Positions 5,967 through 12,996 of a stretch of 13,847 nucleotides of DNA are shown piece after piece. The translations under genes and the position numbers were made by a program. Origin of the DNA: Chloroflexota bacterium (GTDB lineage: Bacteria; Chloroflexota; Dehalococcoidia; Lucifugimonadales; UBA3495); the NCBI GenBank assembly GCA_022562335.1, contig JADFPM010000041.1:1-13847 (forward strand), read 5' to 3'. How positions within the stretch are numbered: position 1 is the stretch's first letter; every line of letters starts with the position of its first letter. The notes beneath the pieces are model-generated. The model had not been told where the DNA came from, did not search any database, and worked only from the letters and a program-made list of their open reading frames with translations.

Positions 5967-6443
5967 TTAGGCCGCGATGAGGTTCTCGGCGATGGCCTGG
6001 GGCCTCAGGCCGCTATTTTTCTCTATATGGGCCTTTATCGCGGCCAGGCCGGTCCGCACAAAGGATTCGTCCAGGAGTTTGGCGGCGTCTTCGTGTTGGG
6101 CTTCAGCCAACAATTCGCCGCACTTTTCCTTTATCTGCTGCAAAGCCCAGTCGACCTGCGCGTCAACGGCTTTCAGGCCCTCTGGGAAGTCCACGTGGGA
6201 ATTCCCCGGCCGCTCCAGGCGGTCGTAACCTCCGCGGTGCCAGTGTCCCAGGGCTGCGTGGCAGTCGAAGCGGATGATCTCTTCGTTGCCAACCTCGACT
6301 CCTATGGTTGGGCCGCCGCACCCCTGGCCCTGGATCGAGAGTATCCTCAACGGCCATACGTAAGCCGCGACTTGTCCGTCAGCGGACAGGGGCACGTGCA
6401 GGCCCTCGCCGCGATAGGTTTCCCCCGGTATCTTGGTAGCCAT
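5967..6443 (-). CDS. Uncharacterised protein, single-domain relative of the 2018-2881 product
   Basis: A 158-residue soluble protein of unknown function. Its core IIRFDCHAALGHWHRGG (56-72) matches the core of both halves of the 2018-2881 protein without gaps: F59-D60-C61, His67, Trp68, His69 and Gly71 fall at the same spacing as F194-D195-C196, His202, Tyr203, His204 and Gly206. The C-terminal half is helical, with charged and alanine-rich stretches at about 93-143 and an acidic/Lys pattern like the ends of those repeats. Cys41 and Cys43 (QGCGG) add further cysteines, and Cys108 lies in a helix. A metal-binding or thiol role is conceivable but unproven. AGAGAGG eight bases before the ATG on this strand supports the start. 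A weak extended -10 (TGG-TATTTT near 6492-6487) lies upstream. It is a single gene with terminators on both sides. Confidence 0.8.
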   Translation of the reverse strand: MATKIPGETYRGEGLHVPLSADGQVAAYVWPLRILSIQGQGCGGPTIGVEVGNEEIIRFDCHAALGHWHRGGYDRLERPGNSHVDFPEGLKAVDAQVDWALQQIKEKCGELLAEAQHEDAAKLLDESFVRTGLAAIKAHIEKNSGLRPQAIAENLIAA

Positions 6444-6580
6444 GGTAAAAACCTCTCTTTGTGGTGATAAGCGCTAGGTACGGTTAAAAATACCACATCC
6501 GCCGCCGGTTTGACGATGGGCAGGCGGCCTTCTTCGGCGTATATATCAAATAACGTTGGAAGATCGCCGGAATCGGGAAT

Positions 6581-6617
6581 AAAAGATGGGCCCGGCGGAA
6601 AGCCGGGCCCATCTTTT
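6581..6617 (-). terminator. Rho-independent terminator of the ABC importer operon
   Basis: AAAAGATGGGCCCGGC (6581-6596) pairs perfectly over 16 bases with 6602-6617 around a five-base loop. A/T runs flank both arms. It lies 31 bases past the stop of the DppC-like permease on the minus strand and ends that operon; it also shields the gene at 5967-6443 from read-through. Confidence 0.9.
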
Positions 6618-6648
6618 TAACCAATCGACCTTTAGCGCTCCAGTGGGA

Positions 6649-7689
6649 TCACTCCATTTGCCGCAACCGCGGGTCCAGGGTATCCCGCAGCCAGTCGCCA
6701 AACAGGTTCAAGGAAACCACCGTGAGCATGATGGCCACTCCGGGGAAGGTGGTTGACCACCAAATACCGCCGGCCAACTTATCGCGGCCTTCGGCAACCA
6801 TCGACCCCCAGGCTGGCGTGGGAGGCGGAACGCCCGCGCCCAGGAAACTGAGGGTGGCCTCCAGCAGGATCACTATCCCGACCTGGAGCGTAGCCACCAC
6901 GATCAACGTGTTTATGGTCCCCGGGAAGATATGGATGAACAATATCCGCGGCGTGGATGCTCCAGACACCTTGGCCAGGGCCACGTAGTCCATGTGTTTC
7001 AGGGTCAAAACCTCGCCCCTCACCTGCCGGGCAAAACGCGGCCAAATGAAGATGGCCAGCACCGTCAGGATGACCCCGAATGATTGTCCCAAGGTGATCA
7101 CCAGCACCAGGGCTATAAGGATCAGCGGGATGGACAATTTGATGTCCACCAGGCGCATCAAGACCTCGTCTACCCAGCCGCCGTACCAGCCGGCCGCCAA
7201 GCCTACGACGATTCCAAACGTGCCCCCCACTCCCAGCGTCACCAGGGAAACGATGATGGAGATACGAGCACCGTATATCACCCGGGAAAGGACGTCCCGG
7301 CCCAGTTGGTCGGTGCCCAACAGGAATTTCGTGCTGCCGCCAAGTTTGGTCACAGCCTCTATTTCATCGCCGATCTTGGCTTGGGGGTCCAACTTTTGGG
7401 CTTGGCTCAGGGTGATCTGGGTGGCCCTACCCTCAATGGTCATGCGTTCCACCACGGTCACGACTGAAGATTCCGAGTCGTACCAGAAAGGCGGTATGTG
7501 CCTTTCCTGCAAATTGCCCCTTTCCGGATCGTGGGGGGAGATCCAAGGCGCGGTTATGCCGGCAAACAACACCACAGACAGAAGGGCAACAGGCACCACC
7601 GGCCAACGCCGCAGCGAACGGTACATTCCGGTTAAGCGGGTTAAAGGCCCGGTGGGTTGTAGGACTATTCCAGTGACTTCTGCAGCCAT
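6649..7689 (-). CDS. Oligopeptide/nickel-type ABC transporter permease (DppC/OppC-like)
   Basis: A 346-residue inner-membrane permease of the BPD_transp_1 family, partner of the DppB-like permease. A first membrane helix lies at about 31-50, then the conserved GTDQLGRDVLSRVIYGARIS at 125-144, followed by five more hydrophobic segments. The cytoplasmic EAA loop, which docks the ATPase, is at about 233-257 (DYVALAKVSGA then FPG). The C-terminal GDWLRDTLDPRLR (331-343) is typical. Between the first helix and GTDQLGRD sits an unusually long extracytoplasmic segment (about residues 57-120), some 50 residues more than in enterobacterial DppC; it may touch the binding protein. AAGGA seven bases before the ATG supports the start, and only 15 bases separate it from the DppB-like stop. 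No ATPase genes follow; a strong terminator does. Substrate could be peptides or another small organic solute. Confidence 0.93.
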   Translation of the reverse strand: MAAEVTGIVLQPTGPLTRLTGMYRSLRRWPVVPVALLSVVLFAGITAPWISPHDPERGNLQERHIPPFWYDSESSVVTVVERMTIEGRATQITLSQAQKLDPQAKIGDEIEAVTKLGGSTKFLLGTDQLGRDVLSRVIYGARISIIVSLVTLGVGGTFGIVVGLAAGWYGGWVDEVLMRLVDIKLSIPLILIALVLVITLGQSFGVILTVLAIFIWPRFARQVRGEVLTLKHMDYVALAKVSGASTPRILFIHIFPGTINTLIVVATLQVGIVILLEATLSFLGAGVPPPTPAWGSMVAEGRDKLAGGIWWSTTFPGVAIMLTVVSLNLFGDWLRDTLDPRLRQME

Positions 7690-7704
7690 GTATTATCCTT
7701 TCTG

Positions 7705-8622
7705 TTAGGCGAAACGAATCCGGGGATCAACGTAGGCATACAAGATATCAACCACGAAAGCGGCAGTGACGTACATCAGCGTAAAGGTGATCACCACGCC
7801 CTGGAGCAGGGGATAATCGAAGGAGAACAGCGCCTCAATGGCCAGGCGGCCCAGGCCGGGCCAGGCAAACACCGTTTCGACCACCAGCGATCCGGTGACC
7901 AGGGCTCCCAGCGTCACGCCGGCAAAGGTCAGGGGTGGGATCAATGCGTTGCGCAAACCGTGCTTCAGGATGACCGACGTGGAAGTCACTCCCTTGGCCC
8001 GAGCCAGTTTGATGTATTCCGAATCAAGGACATCCAGCATGGCTGAACGGACCAGGCGCAGGTTCGCCGCCGCATAATACCAGCCCAGGGTTACCGCAGG
8101 CAGTATGATACTGTTCCATTTTTCGTTGCCGTAGGGTGGCGTCCAGCGCAGCCACACGGCGAAGAAGAACATCAGCATGATGCCCAACCAGAAAGGCGGG
8201 GCCGATTGGCCGATGAGGGCGACTAATTTGCCAAATTGGTCCAGAAACTTCCCCCTCGTCACCGCGGACATTATGCCCAGCGGCACGCCGATTAACAGGG
8301 AAAGCGCGAAGGCGGTGCCACCAAGTAGAAGGGTGGCCGGCGCGCGCTCTATGATGATCTCGGTCACGGGACGTTTTTCTTTGACCGAGATGCCGAAATC
8401 CAATCGGACCGCGTCCTTGATGAAGAGGGCGTATTGCTGGTAATAGGGCTTGTCCAAGCCCAAAAGCTCTCCCATTCGGTCCCAGTCTTCCTGGGTCGAA
8501 TAGTCGTCCAGGTAGATGTGCCTGGGATCACCGGAGACCCTGCTCAAGATGAATATGATGACCGATACCGAAAGCAGGGTGACAATGGCGAGGAGTAGCC
8601 GGCGTAGTAAATACTTTTGCAT
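7705..8622 (-). CDS. Oligopeptide/nickel-type ABC transporter permease (DppB/OppB-like)
   Basis: A 305-residue inner-membrane permease. It begins with the family's usual MQKYLLRRLLLAI and a first membrane helix (8-27), then the periplasmic loop with GDPR (31-34) and LGLDKPYYQQY (54-64), then LDFGISV (74-80). Five further membrane segments follow. The EAA loop is at about 201-225 (SEYIKLARAKG then HGLRNALIP). The end, DILYAYVDPRIRFA, is standard for the family. It forms the channel with the DppC-like subunit. The ribosome-binding site before the ATG is weak, so it may depend on the 252-base spacer upstream, which contains two hairpins, or be poorly translated relative to the binding protein. 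Confidence 0.93.
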   Translation of the reverse strand: MQKYLLRRLLLAIVTLLSVSVIIFILSRVSGDPRHIYLDDYSTQEDWDRMGELLGLDKPYYQQYALFIKDAVRLDFGISVKEKRPVTEIIIERAPATLLLGGTAFALSLLIGVPLGIMSAVTRGKFLDQFGKLVALIGQSAPPFWLGIMLMFFFAVWLRWTPPYGNEKWNSIILPAVTLGWYYAAANLRLVRSAMLDVLDSEYIKLARAKGVTSTSVILKHGLRNALIPPLTFAGVTLGALVTGSLVVETVFAWPGLGRLAIEALFSFDYPLLQGVVITFTLMYVTAAFVVDILYAYVDPRIRFA

Positions 8623-8874
8623 GTTTTAAACCAGTTGGCTAGCTATTGAAAAGGTTTGCAACCCTTGGAGATCCAACCAATGGAAACCCTATCGGACGAT
8701 ACGTGACTTTATCCTTGGGGTGGTCACTAAACCATTTGCCTGGTGAGGCTACCCCTTCGGTGTCCTCACCAGGTTGATTCTGCGATTCCGGGCCAATCTT
8801 CATTGACCGTTATTACCCTCGGGAGCGCTGCCAGGGTCCGGCCACGACCCTGGCAGCCTGGCCGAAGCCGGATT
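8623..8874 (-). other. 252-base spacer between binding-protein and permease genes, with two hairpins
   Basis: No gene is visible. Hairpin 1 pairs CTGCCAGGGTC (8828-8838) with GACCCTGGCAG (8846-8856), 18 bases after the binding-protein stop. Hairpin 2 pairs CCTGGTGAGG (8739-8748) with CCTCACCAGG (8764-8773), with a C-TTCG-G apex on the plus strand. Neither has a T-run in the direction of the operon. Such stems often protect the upstream mRNA and keep the binding protein in excess over the permeases. Confidence 0.6.
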
Positions 8875-10662
8875 CTACTGCCTGTGCTTGATGTATTCGA
8901 ATCCCGACGGTTGCGCGACCTCGCTAAATCCGAATGGAGTCCAATCCGGATCTAGTTTGGGCCCCACCGGCCATACGCCGTCATGGGCGTAGAGCGCGAA
9001 TGCCATCACGTTGTCGTAAAACCAACCGTAGATCTCCTTTTCCAGCACGGTCAGTTTCGCCGGGTCCACCTCGCCCAAGGCCGCGGTGATCTTCTCCTCC
9101 ATCCATGGGTGCTCGGTGCCGTAGCTGAAAGTGGACTTCTTGACATAGTTGGAGGCGCCGATGATGGGGGTCAAACGTCCGCTAACGGTGTGACAGGTGA
9201 CTCCCTGGTACTGCCTGGTGATCAACGACGGCCGGATGGTTGCGTAAGGTACGTTTTGTATCTTTACGTTGATTCCGATTTCTTCCCAGTACTGGGCAAC
9301 AGCTTCACAGGCCTCGACCTCGGCGGGTCTTCCGCGAATAGCGGGAGTGAGGGTGATTTCGAAGCCTTCGGGGAAACCGGCTTCGTCCAGCAATTCCCTG
9401 GCTAGATCGGGGTCGTATTCGTGTACCCAGCGGGGGTCGGCCTTGCCTTCGTGGCCCATCCAGTCCCTAAGGTAAAGAACGTTTCCGAAACCGGACAACA
9501 GTTCGTCGACGATGGCCTGGCGGTCGATGGAGATGGCCATGGCCTTTTTGACCAAGACAGCCTTGGCCCATTCCGCTGAATCAGGGTCTTCGTCGCAGGA
9601 AACCCAAGCGTTGGTGCAATCCAGTTTGTCGTAGGGATTGCCGTCCTTATCGGTCCCGTAGGTCTGGCCATAGATGTTCAGGCCGGCCTGTCCGGCGTTC
9701 GGCCAGGCAACGATGGTCGCGCCCTCCACGGCCTCCACGGTGGGGATGGTGTCGAAGGACATTTGGAAGATATCCAGGTTTCCCGTCTGGAAACCAGCGA
9801 CCCGGGCGGACTCTTCAGGAATGGTCCAGAGGACCAACTCCTTGAAGAAGGGGGTCTGCCGCCAGTGGTCCTCGACAGCCTCGAACTTCCAGAAATTGCC
9901 GCTGGCGAATTCTTTGATCTCCCAAGGACCCGTCATGGCGATGTCCTTGCTGGCTACTTCGGCGGTCAACTCATCGGACTGTTTTTTGCTTACGATGGAA
10001 GTGCTGAGACCTCCCAGTCCGCGCATGAACTCAAATGCCACCTCCGGCACCCAGGGCACGCCGGTGTTCACTTCGATGGTGTAGTCGTCGATGATCGTCT
10101 GTGTGCCGCCGGCGTTGCCAACCCAGTAGTCGCCGATAATCCCGGCCCTCGCGTTGAGAGCGCCTTCGTGGTACTGCTGGAAGGAGTATAGGACGTCTTC
10201 GATGGTCAGATTCCCATATCCCTTTTGGAATTCGACGTCGTCCCGGATCTTCCAAGTCCAGGTCAGGAAGTCGGGGGATATGCTCCACTCGGTGGCCAGA
10301 AACGGTCCGGGGGTAAGGTCCGGATTGATCGTGACCATTGCTTCACCCGCGGTGACGGCCACGTACTGGTAACGAGGGCTGGAGATGAACCTGGGGTGCC
10401 CCTCGAAGATGCCCGTTTCCACCACACCATAGTTTATGGTGCCGGAGGGCCCGGCCATAGCCGCGGGCGCTTCGGTGGGGGCCACCGTGGCTGCCACCCC
10501 GGCCGCCGGCACGGACGTGACCGCCGAGGCGGGGGTGGCGACCGCCGAGGCGGGTTGTTCCTTTACATCTTCCTCCGAGGTGCCGCAGGCCAGGATCGCA
10601 ATCAGAAAAATGGCCAGGGTCCCCATGATGAATGCTTTGGGATTGGTTCTCCAATATGTCAT
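8875..10662 (-). CDS. ABC transporter substrate-binding lipoprotein, family 5 (DppA/OppA-like)
   Basis: A 595-residue extracytoplasmic solute-binding protein. Residues 1-25 form a lipoprotein signal peptide: a basic N-terminus, a hydrophobic core (MGTLAIFLIAI) and a lipobox ILAC with Cys26 as the lipid-attachment residue. Residues 27-73 are an Ala/Pro/Thr/Val-rich low-complexity linker that would hold the domain away from the membrane. The binding domain follows, with the family 5 pattern FLTWTWKIRDDVEFQKGYG then LTIEDVLYSF at about 152-182, a hinge region with WDI-like strands, and a C-terminal lobe ending around 590. It captures peptides or another solute for the two downstream permeases; the ligand cannot be told. 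The operon order is lipoprotein, DppB-like, DppC-like. The start has GGAGA about ten bases upstream; a later Met13 would destroy the signal peptide. A TATAAA lies about 40 bases upstream on this strand without a clear -35. Confidence 0.93.
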   Translation of the reverse strand: MTYWRTNPKAFIMGTLAIFLIAILACGTSEEDVKEQPASAVATPASAVTSVPAAGVAATVAPTEAPAAMAGPSGTINYGVVETGIFEGHPRFISSPRYQYVAVTAGEAMVTINPDLTPGPFLATEWSISPDFLTWTWKIRDDVEFQKGYGNLTIEDVLYSFQQYHEGALNARAGIIGDYWVGNAGGTQTIIDDYTIEVNTGVPWVPEVAFEFMRGLGGLSTSIVSKKQSDELTAEVASKDIAMTGPWEIKEFASGNFWKFEAVEDHWRQTPFFKELVLWTIPEESARVAGFQTGNLDIFQMSFDTIPTVEAVEGATIVAWPNAGQAGLNIYGQTYGTDKDGNPYDKLDCTNAWVSCDEDPDSAEWAKAVLVKKAMAISIDRQAIVDELLSGFGNVLYLRDWMGHEGKADPRWVHEYDPDLARELLDEAGFPEGFEITLTPAIRGRPAEVEACEAVAQYWEEIGINVKIQNVPYATIRPSLITRQYQGVTCHTVSGRLTPIIGASNYVKKSTFSYGTEHPWMEEKITAALGEVDPAKLTVLEKEIYGWFYDNVMAFALYAHDGVWPVGPKLDPDWTPFGFSEVAQPSGFEYIKHRQ

Positions 10663-10773
10663 AGCGTGATGGTCTCCATTCTGTTTAGGATGTCGTCTTT
10701 ATACGGCCCGGTTGATTCATCCCGAGATCGTGGCTGAGCGTGGCCCTGCCCTAGCCTGTGATGACCCCAGAAG

Positions 10774-10794
10774 ATTTGGTTGATATTTGGTTGA
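10774..10794. repeat. ATTTGGTTGA direct repeat, 11-base period
   Basis: ATTTGGTTGA occurs at 10774-10783 and 10785-10794, one helical turn apart, about 110 bases upstream of the binding-protein start. The spacing would place two copies on the same DNA face, as for a regulator binding in tandem. A protein-binding role is inferred only from position and phasing. Confidence 0.5.
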
Positions 10795-10879
10795 CGTAAG
10801 TGGTTTTAGCTAAATTACGAATAGACCGACGATTTGGATTTAATAGCATTTACGGCGGTTGCCTTGAGATCCGGTGCGG

Positions 10880-10903
10880 GTTGGGTTCAAGAGTTGGGTT
10901 CAA
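10880..10903. repeat. GTTGGGTTCAA direct repeat, 13-base period
   Basis: The 11-base word GTTGGGTTCAA occurs at 10880-10890 and 10893-10903. It lies mid-way in the divergent spacer. It may be a regulator site or simple slippage; nothing in the sequence separates the two. Confidence 0.5.
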
Positions 10904-11050
10904 TCGTTTGGCCCGTACGTGACTGGGGCGTGAAATACCTTAAAAACTGATGATTGGACATATTCGCGGCAGCGATAATTTATATCTTATTATCTGCCAA
11001 TAGTCAATGCTCGAACGGCGGCCCGTTGACCGTCCATCCTCCAGAGATCC

Positions 11051-11251
11051 ATGCCTATTGACGGGGAACCCAAGCAGCCGGTTTACGGGATCTTTGCCCG
11101 CCGGTCAGCGGGGGATATTCCGTATGCTTGGGGTCCGGGGAATGTCTGCCGGTGGGCATTTGCGAAAGATCATCGACGGCTCTCGATGATTACTGATATT
11201 GTATGGATATGCCGGGCCGGTGGCGGCCCAAGGAAAAAACCACCCGGTTAG
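11051..11251 (+). CDS. Doubtful 66-residue ORF before the crotonase operon
   Basis: The ORF ends 20 bases before the first crotonase start. Its N-terminal part, PVYGIFARRSAGD (residues 10-22) followed by GNV, faintly recalls small PaaB/ferredoxin-like-fold proteins that have FARR-GD patterns. Against it: the ribosome-binding site is poor (AGAGA three bases before the ATG), third-position GC is lower than in neighbouring genes, the length is short for that family, and a perfect inverted repeat lies inside it. It may be non-coding. Confidence 0.2.
   Translation: MPIDGEPKQPVYGIFARRSAGDIPYAWGPGNVCRWAFAKDHRRLSMITDIVWICRAGGGPRKKPPG
11169..11190. promoter_or_regulatory. Perfect 8-bp inverted repeat upstream of the crotonase genes
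   Basis: ATCATCGA (11169-11176) is mirrored by TCGATGAT (11183-11190) across six bases. It ends 81 bases before the first crotonase start and has no T-run, so it resembles an operator for a dimeric repressor more than a terminator. No regulator gene is in the window. Confidence 0.4.
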
Positions 11252-11271
11252 ATCACAAGAGGGGCTAAGCC

Positions 11272-12102
11272 GTGGCACAGGTTTCCTATCAAGTAGAGGA
11301 CCGGCTGGCGTTGATACGGCTGGAAATGCCGGACCGGGGCAACGCCTTCGACCCCGAGATGCGCCGCGAGTTGAACCAGGCCCTGCTGCGCTACCGGGAC
11401 GATGACGGCGCATGGGTGGCCGTGGTCTGCGCCGATGGGAGCGACTTCTGCACCGGTTCGGCCGATGAGCCACCGGCTTCCCATCAAGCGCGGCGGGACC
11501 GGGCTATTCACTGGGCCGGCGGCTATGTTGAGACGCCCAAGCCAACCATTGCGGCCATCCAGGGTATCTGCCGGGGAGAGGGCATGGCCTTGGCCCTGGG
11601 TTGCGACCTTCGCCTGGCCGAGGAATCCGCTTCGTTCCAGGCGGGGCTGGACTCGCCGGCCGGCGGTCCCAATGTGACCGGTGTGTGGCTGGTGAATCTG
11701 CTGGGCCAGTCGGCCGCTCTGGACCTGATGTGGGCGCGGGAATCGTTGGACGCCTTGTCAGCCCATCGGATGGGTTTGATCAACCGGTTGGTGTACCAGG
11801 GCGAGAGCGAAGAGAAACCCGAAGAAGCCGAAGGGCCGTTGCCCATGTTGCCGATGCAGCCGACCATAACGACTCCCGAGGGCACCGCGGTGTCCGGCGG
11901 CATCAAGCTGGCCCGAGAGCTGCTGCTTTACGCCCCGGTCACCCGTTCCTTCCAAAAAGAGACCGCCTACCGCTCCATAGGCGTGCCCTTTCACTATGCC
12001 CAGACGCTGGAGGTAGGCCCAAATCCCTACGCCAGCGAAGACCGCATCGAAGGGACCCGGGCCTTTGTTGAAAAACGGCGTCCCGTGTGGCGCAACCGGT
12101 AG
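11272..12102 (+). CDS. Crotonase-family protein lacking both catalytic glutamates
   Basis: A 276-residue enoyl-CoA hydratase/isomerase superfamily protein. The fold is recognisable: MPDRGNAFDPEM (19-30) for the CoA-binding N-terminal strand and helix, GSDFCTGSAD (56-65) for the first oxyanion loop, and GICRGEGMALALGCDLRLA (98-116) for the second. Hydratases carry Glu in the position of Ala106 (GGGCE motif) and a second Glu in the FGQPE region, which here reads SFQAGLDS without Glu. It is therefore unlikely to be a classical hydratase. About 28 extra residues (roughly 177-205, Glu/Pro-rich, then PMLPMQP) interrupt the C-terminal helices. The later SIGVPFHYA (235-243) matches SIGVPLDYA in the next gene, showing close paralogy. 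The start is GTG with AGAGGGG seven bases upstream. First of three crotonase genes; it may be a non-catalytic partner or catalyse another CoA-ester reaction. Confidence 0.87.
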   Translation: MAQVSYQVEDRLALIRLEMPDRGNAFDPEMRRELNQALLRYRDDDGAWVAVVCADGSDFCTGSADEPPASHQARRDRAIHWAGGYVETPKPTIAAIQGICRGEGMALALGCDLRLAEESASFQAGLDSPAGGPNVTGVWLVNLLGQSAALDLMWARESLDALSAHRMGLINRLVYQGESEEKPEEAEGPLPMLPMQPTITTPEGTAVSGGIKLARELLLYAPVTRSFQKETAYRSIGVPFHYAQTLEVGPNPYASEDRIEGTRAFVEKRRPVWRNR

Positions 12103-12138
12103 CCGCCTTGGTCCGATGGGGGCCAGAAAAGGGGGGAC

Positions 12139-12954
12139 ATGCAGGAATCCCAAGTTTCCACCGATGTGTTGTTGCGGGAGAGAGATGGAGAGATCCTCAT
12201 CGCAACCATGAACCGGCCCGAGCGGATGAACGCCATGGGCGGAGGCCTGCCTGAGGCGGTCACCGAGGCGTGGCTGGATTTCCGGGACGACCCGGACCTG
12301 AAGGTGATGATAATAACCGGCGCGGGGGACCGGGCTTTCTGCGCCGGGGCCGACCTGCGCCAGAACGATGACCGGGCCCGGGAGTTGGGCGCTCAGTCGG
12401 CCCAGGCGCTGCTGGACGCCGCCCATTCCCGGCAGATACGGCCATCCTTCAACGGCAATAACTTCGGCCTGTGGAAGCCCGTCATAGCGGCCATCAACGG
12501 TTGGTGCCTGGCGGCGGGGTGCGAACTGGCCATGGGCTGCGACCTGCGCATCATGGAAGAGCAGGCCAAGATGGGACTGCCCGAGGTCAAGCGCGGGATG
12601 GGGGCCAAGCAGACCACCCACAAGTTGTTCTTCCTGGCCAACCTGAACATCGGCCTGGAAATGGTGTGGACCGGCGACCCTTTGACGGCCCAAAGGGCCC
12701 ACGACCTGGGTCTGGTGAACAAGGTGGTTCCAAAAGGACAGAGCGTGGAAAAAGCCAAAGAGGTTGCCCGGCAGATCTGCCGTTATCCTGCCGACTATCT
12801 CCACTACCATAAACTGCGTTTATTCCAAAGCATCGGAGTCCCGTTGGACTACGCCATGTCCCTGGAACAGCGGTTCGCTCCCCAAGACGGCGCCGGGTAC
12901 CGGCAGGGGTTGGAGAAAAGTCTGTCGGAAAGTGGTTTCGAATGGCCGGCCTAA
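12139..12954 (+). CDS. Enoyl-CoA hydratase/isomerase family protein, catalytic residues present
   Basis: A 271-residue cytoplasmic crotonase. Visible are MNRPERMNAM (24-33), AFCAGADLRQND (66-77) forming the first oxyanion loop with Ala69, NGWCLAAGCELAMGCD (120-135) with Glu129, and MGLPEVKRGMG (145-155) with Glu149. Glu129 and Glu149 correspond to the two glutamates that add water to the double bond in rat mitochondrial hydratase, so hydration of an enoyl-CoA or a related reaction is plausible. The C-terminal helices include YPADYLHYHKLRLFQSIGVP (216-235). The acyl chain cannot be predicted. AAAAGGGGGG precedes the ATG closely, and the gap from the previous gene is 36 bases, consistent with one operon. 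It is the best candidate for an active enzyme among the three. Confidence 0.92.
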   Translation: MQESQVSTDVLLRERDGEILIATMNRPERMNAMGGGLPEAVTEAWLDFRDDPDLKVMIITGAGDRAFCAGADLRQNDDRARELGAQSAQALLDAAHSRQIRPSFNGNNFGLWKPVIAAINGWCLAAGCELAMGCDLRIMEEQAKMGLPEVKRGMGAKQTTHKLFFLANLNIGLEMVWTGDPLTAQRAHDLGLVNKVVPKGQSVEKAKEVARQICRYPADYLHYHKLRLFQSIGVPLDYAMSLEQRFAPQDGAGYRQGLEKSLSESGFEWPA

Positions 12955-12996
12955 CCGGCATCCCAAACCGTCGATCGATTCTATCTGAGGCATAAA

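Larger units (their letters stand above)
10663..11271. other. 609-base divergent intergenic region between importer and crotonase genes
   Basis: The region is more AT-rich than the flanking genes and should hold both promoters. It contains a direct repeat ATTTGGTTGA (10774-10783 and 10785-10794), a second direct repeat GTTGGGTTCAA (10880-10890 and 10893-10903), an imperfect AT-rich inverted repeat (10968-10979 with 10989-10998) and a perfect inverted repeat (11169-11190). A minus-strand TATAAA at 10703-10698 could be the -10 of the importer, but no matching -35 is seen. A weak 66-codon ORF at 11051-11251 is listed separately. Confidence 0.6.

Noticed and set aside
11758..12810. 350-codon minus-strand ORF opposite the first two crotonases
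   Set aside because: It runs antisense through two genes with clear crotonase motifs; long antisense frames are common in GC-rich coding sequence.
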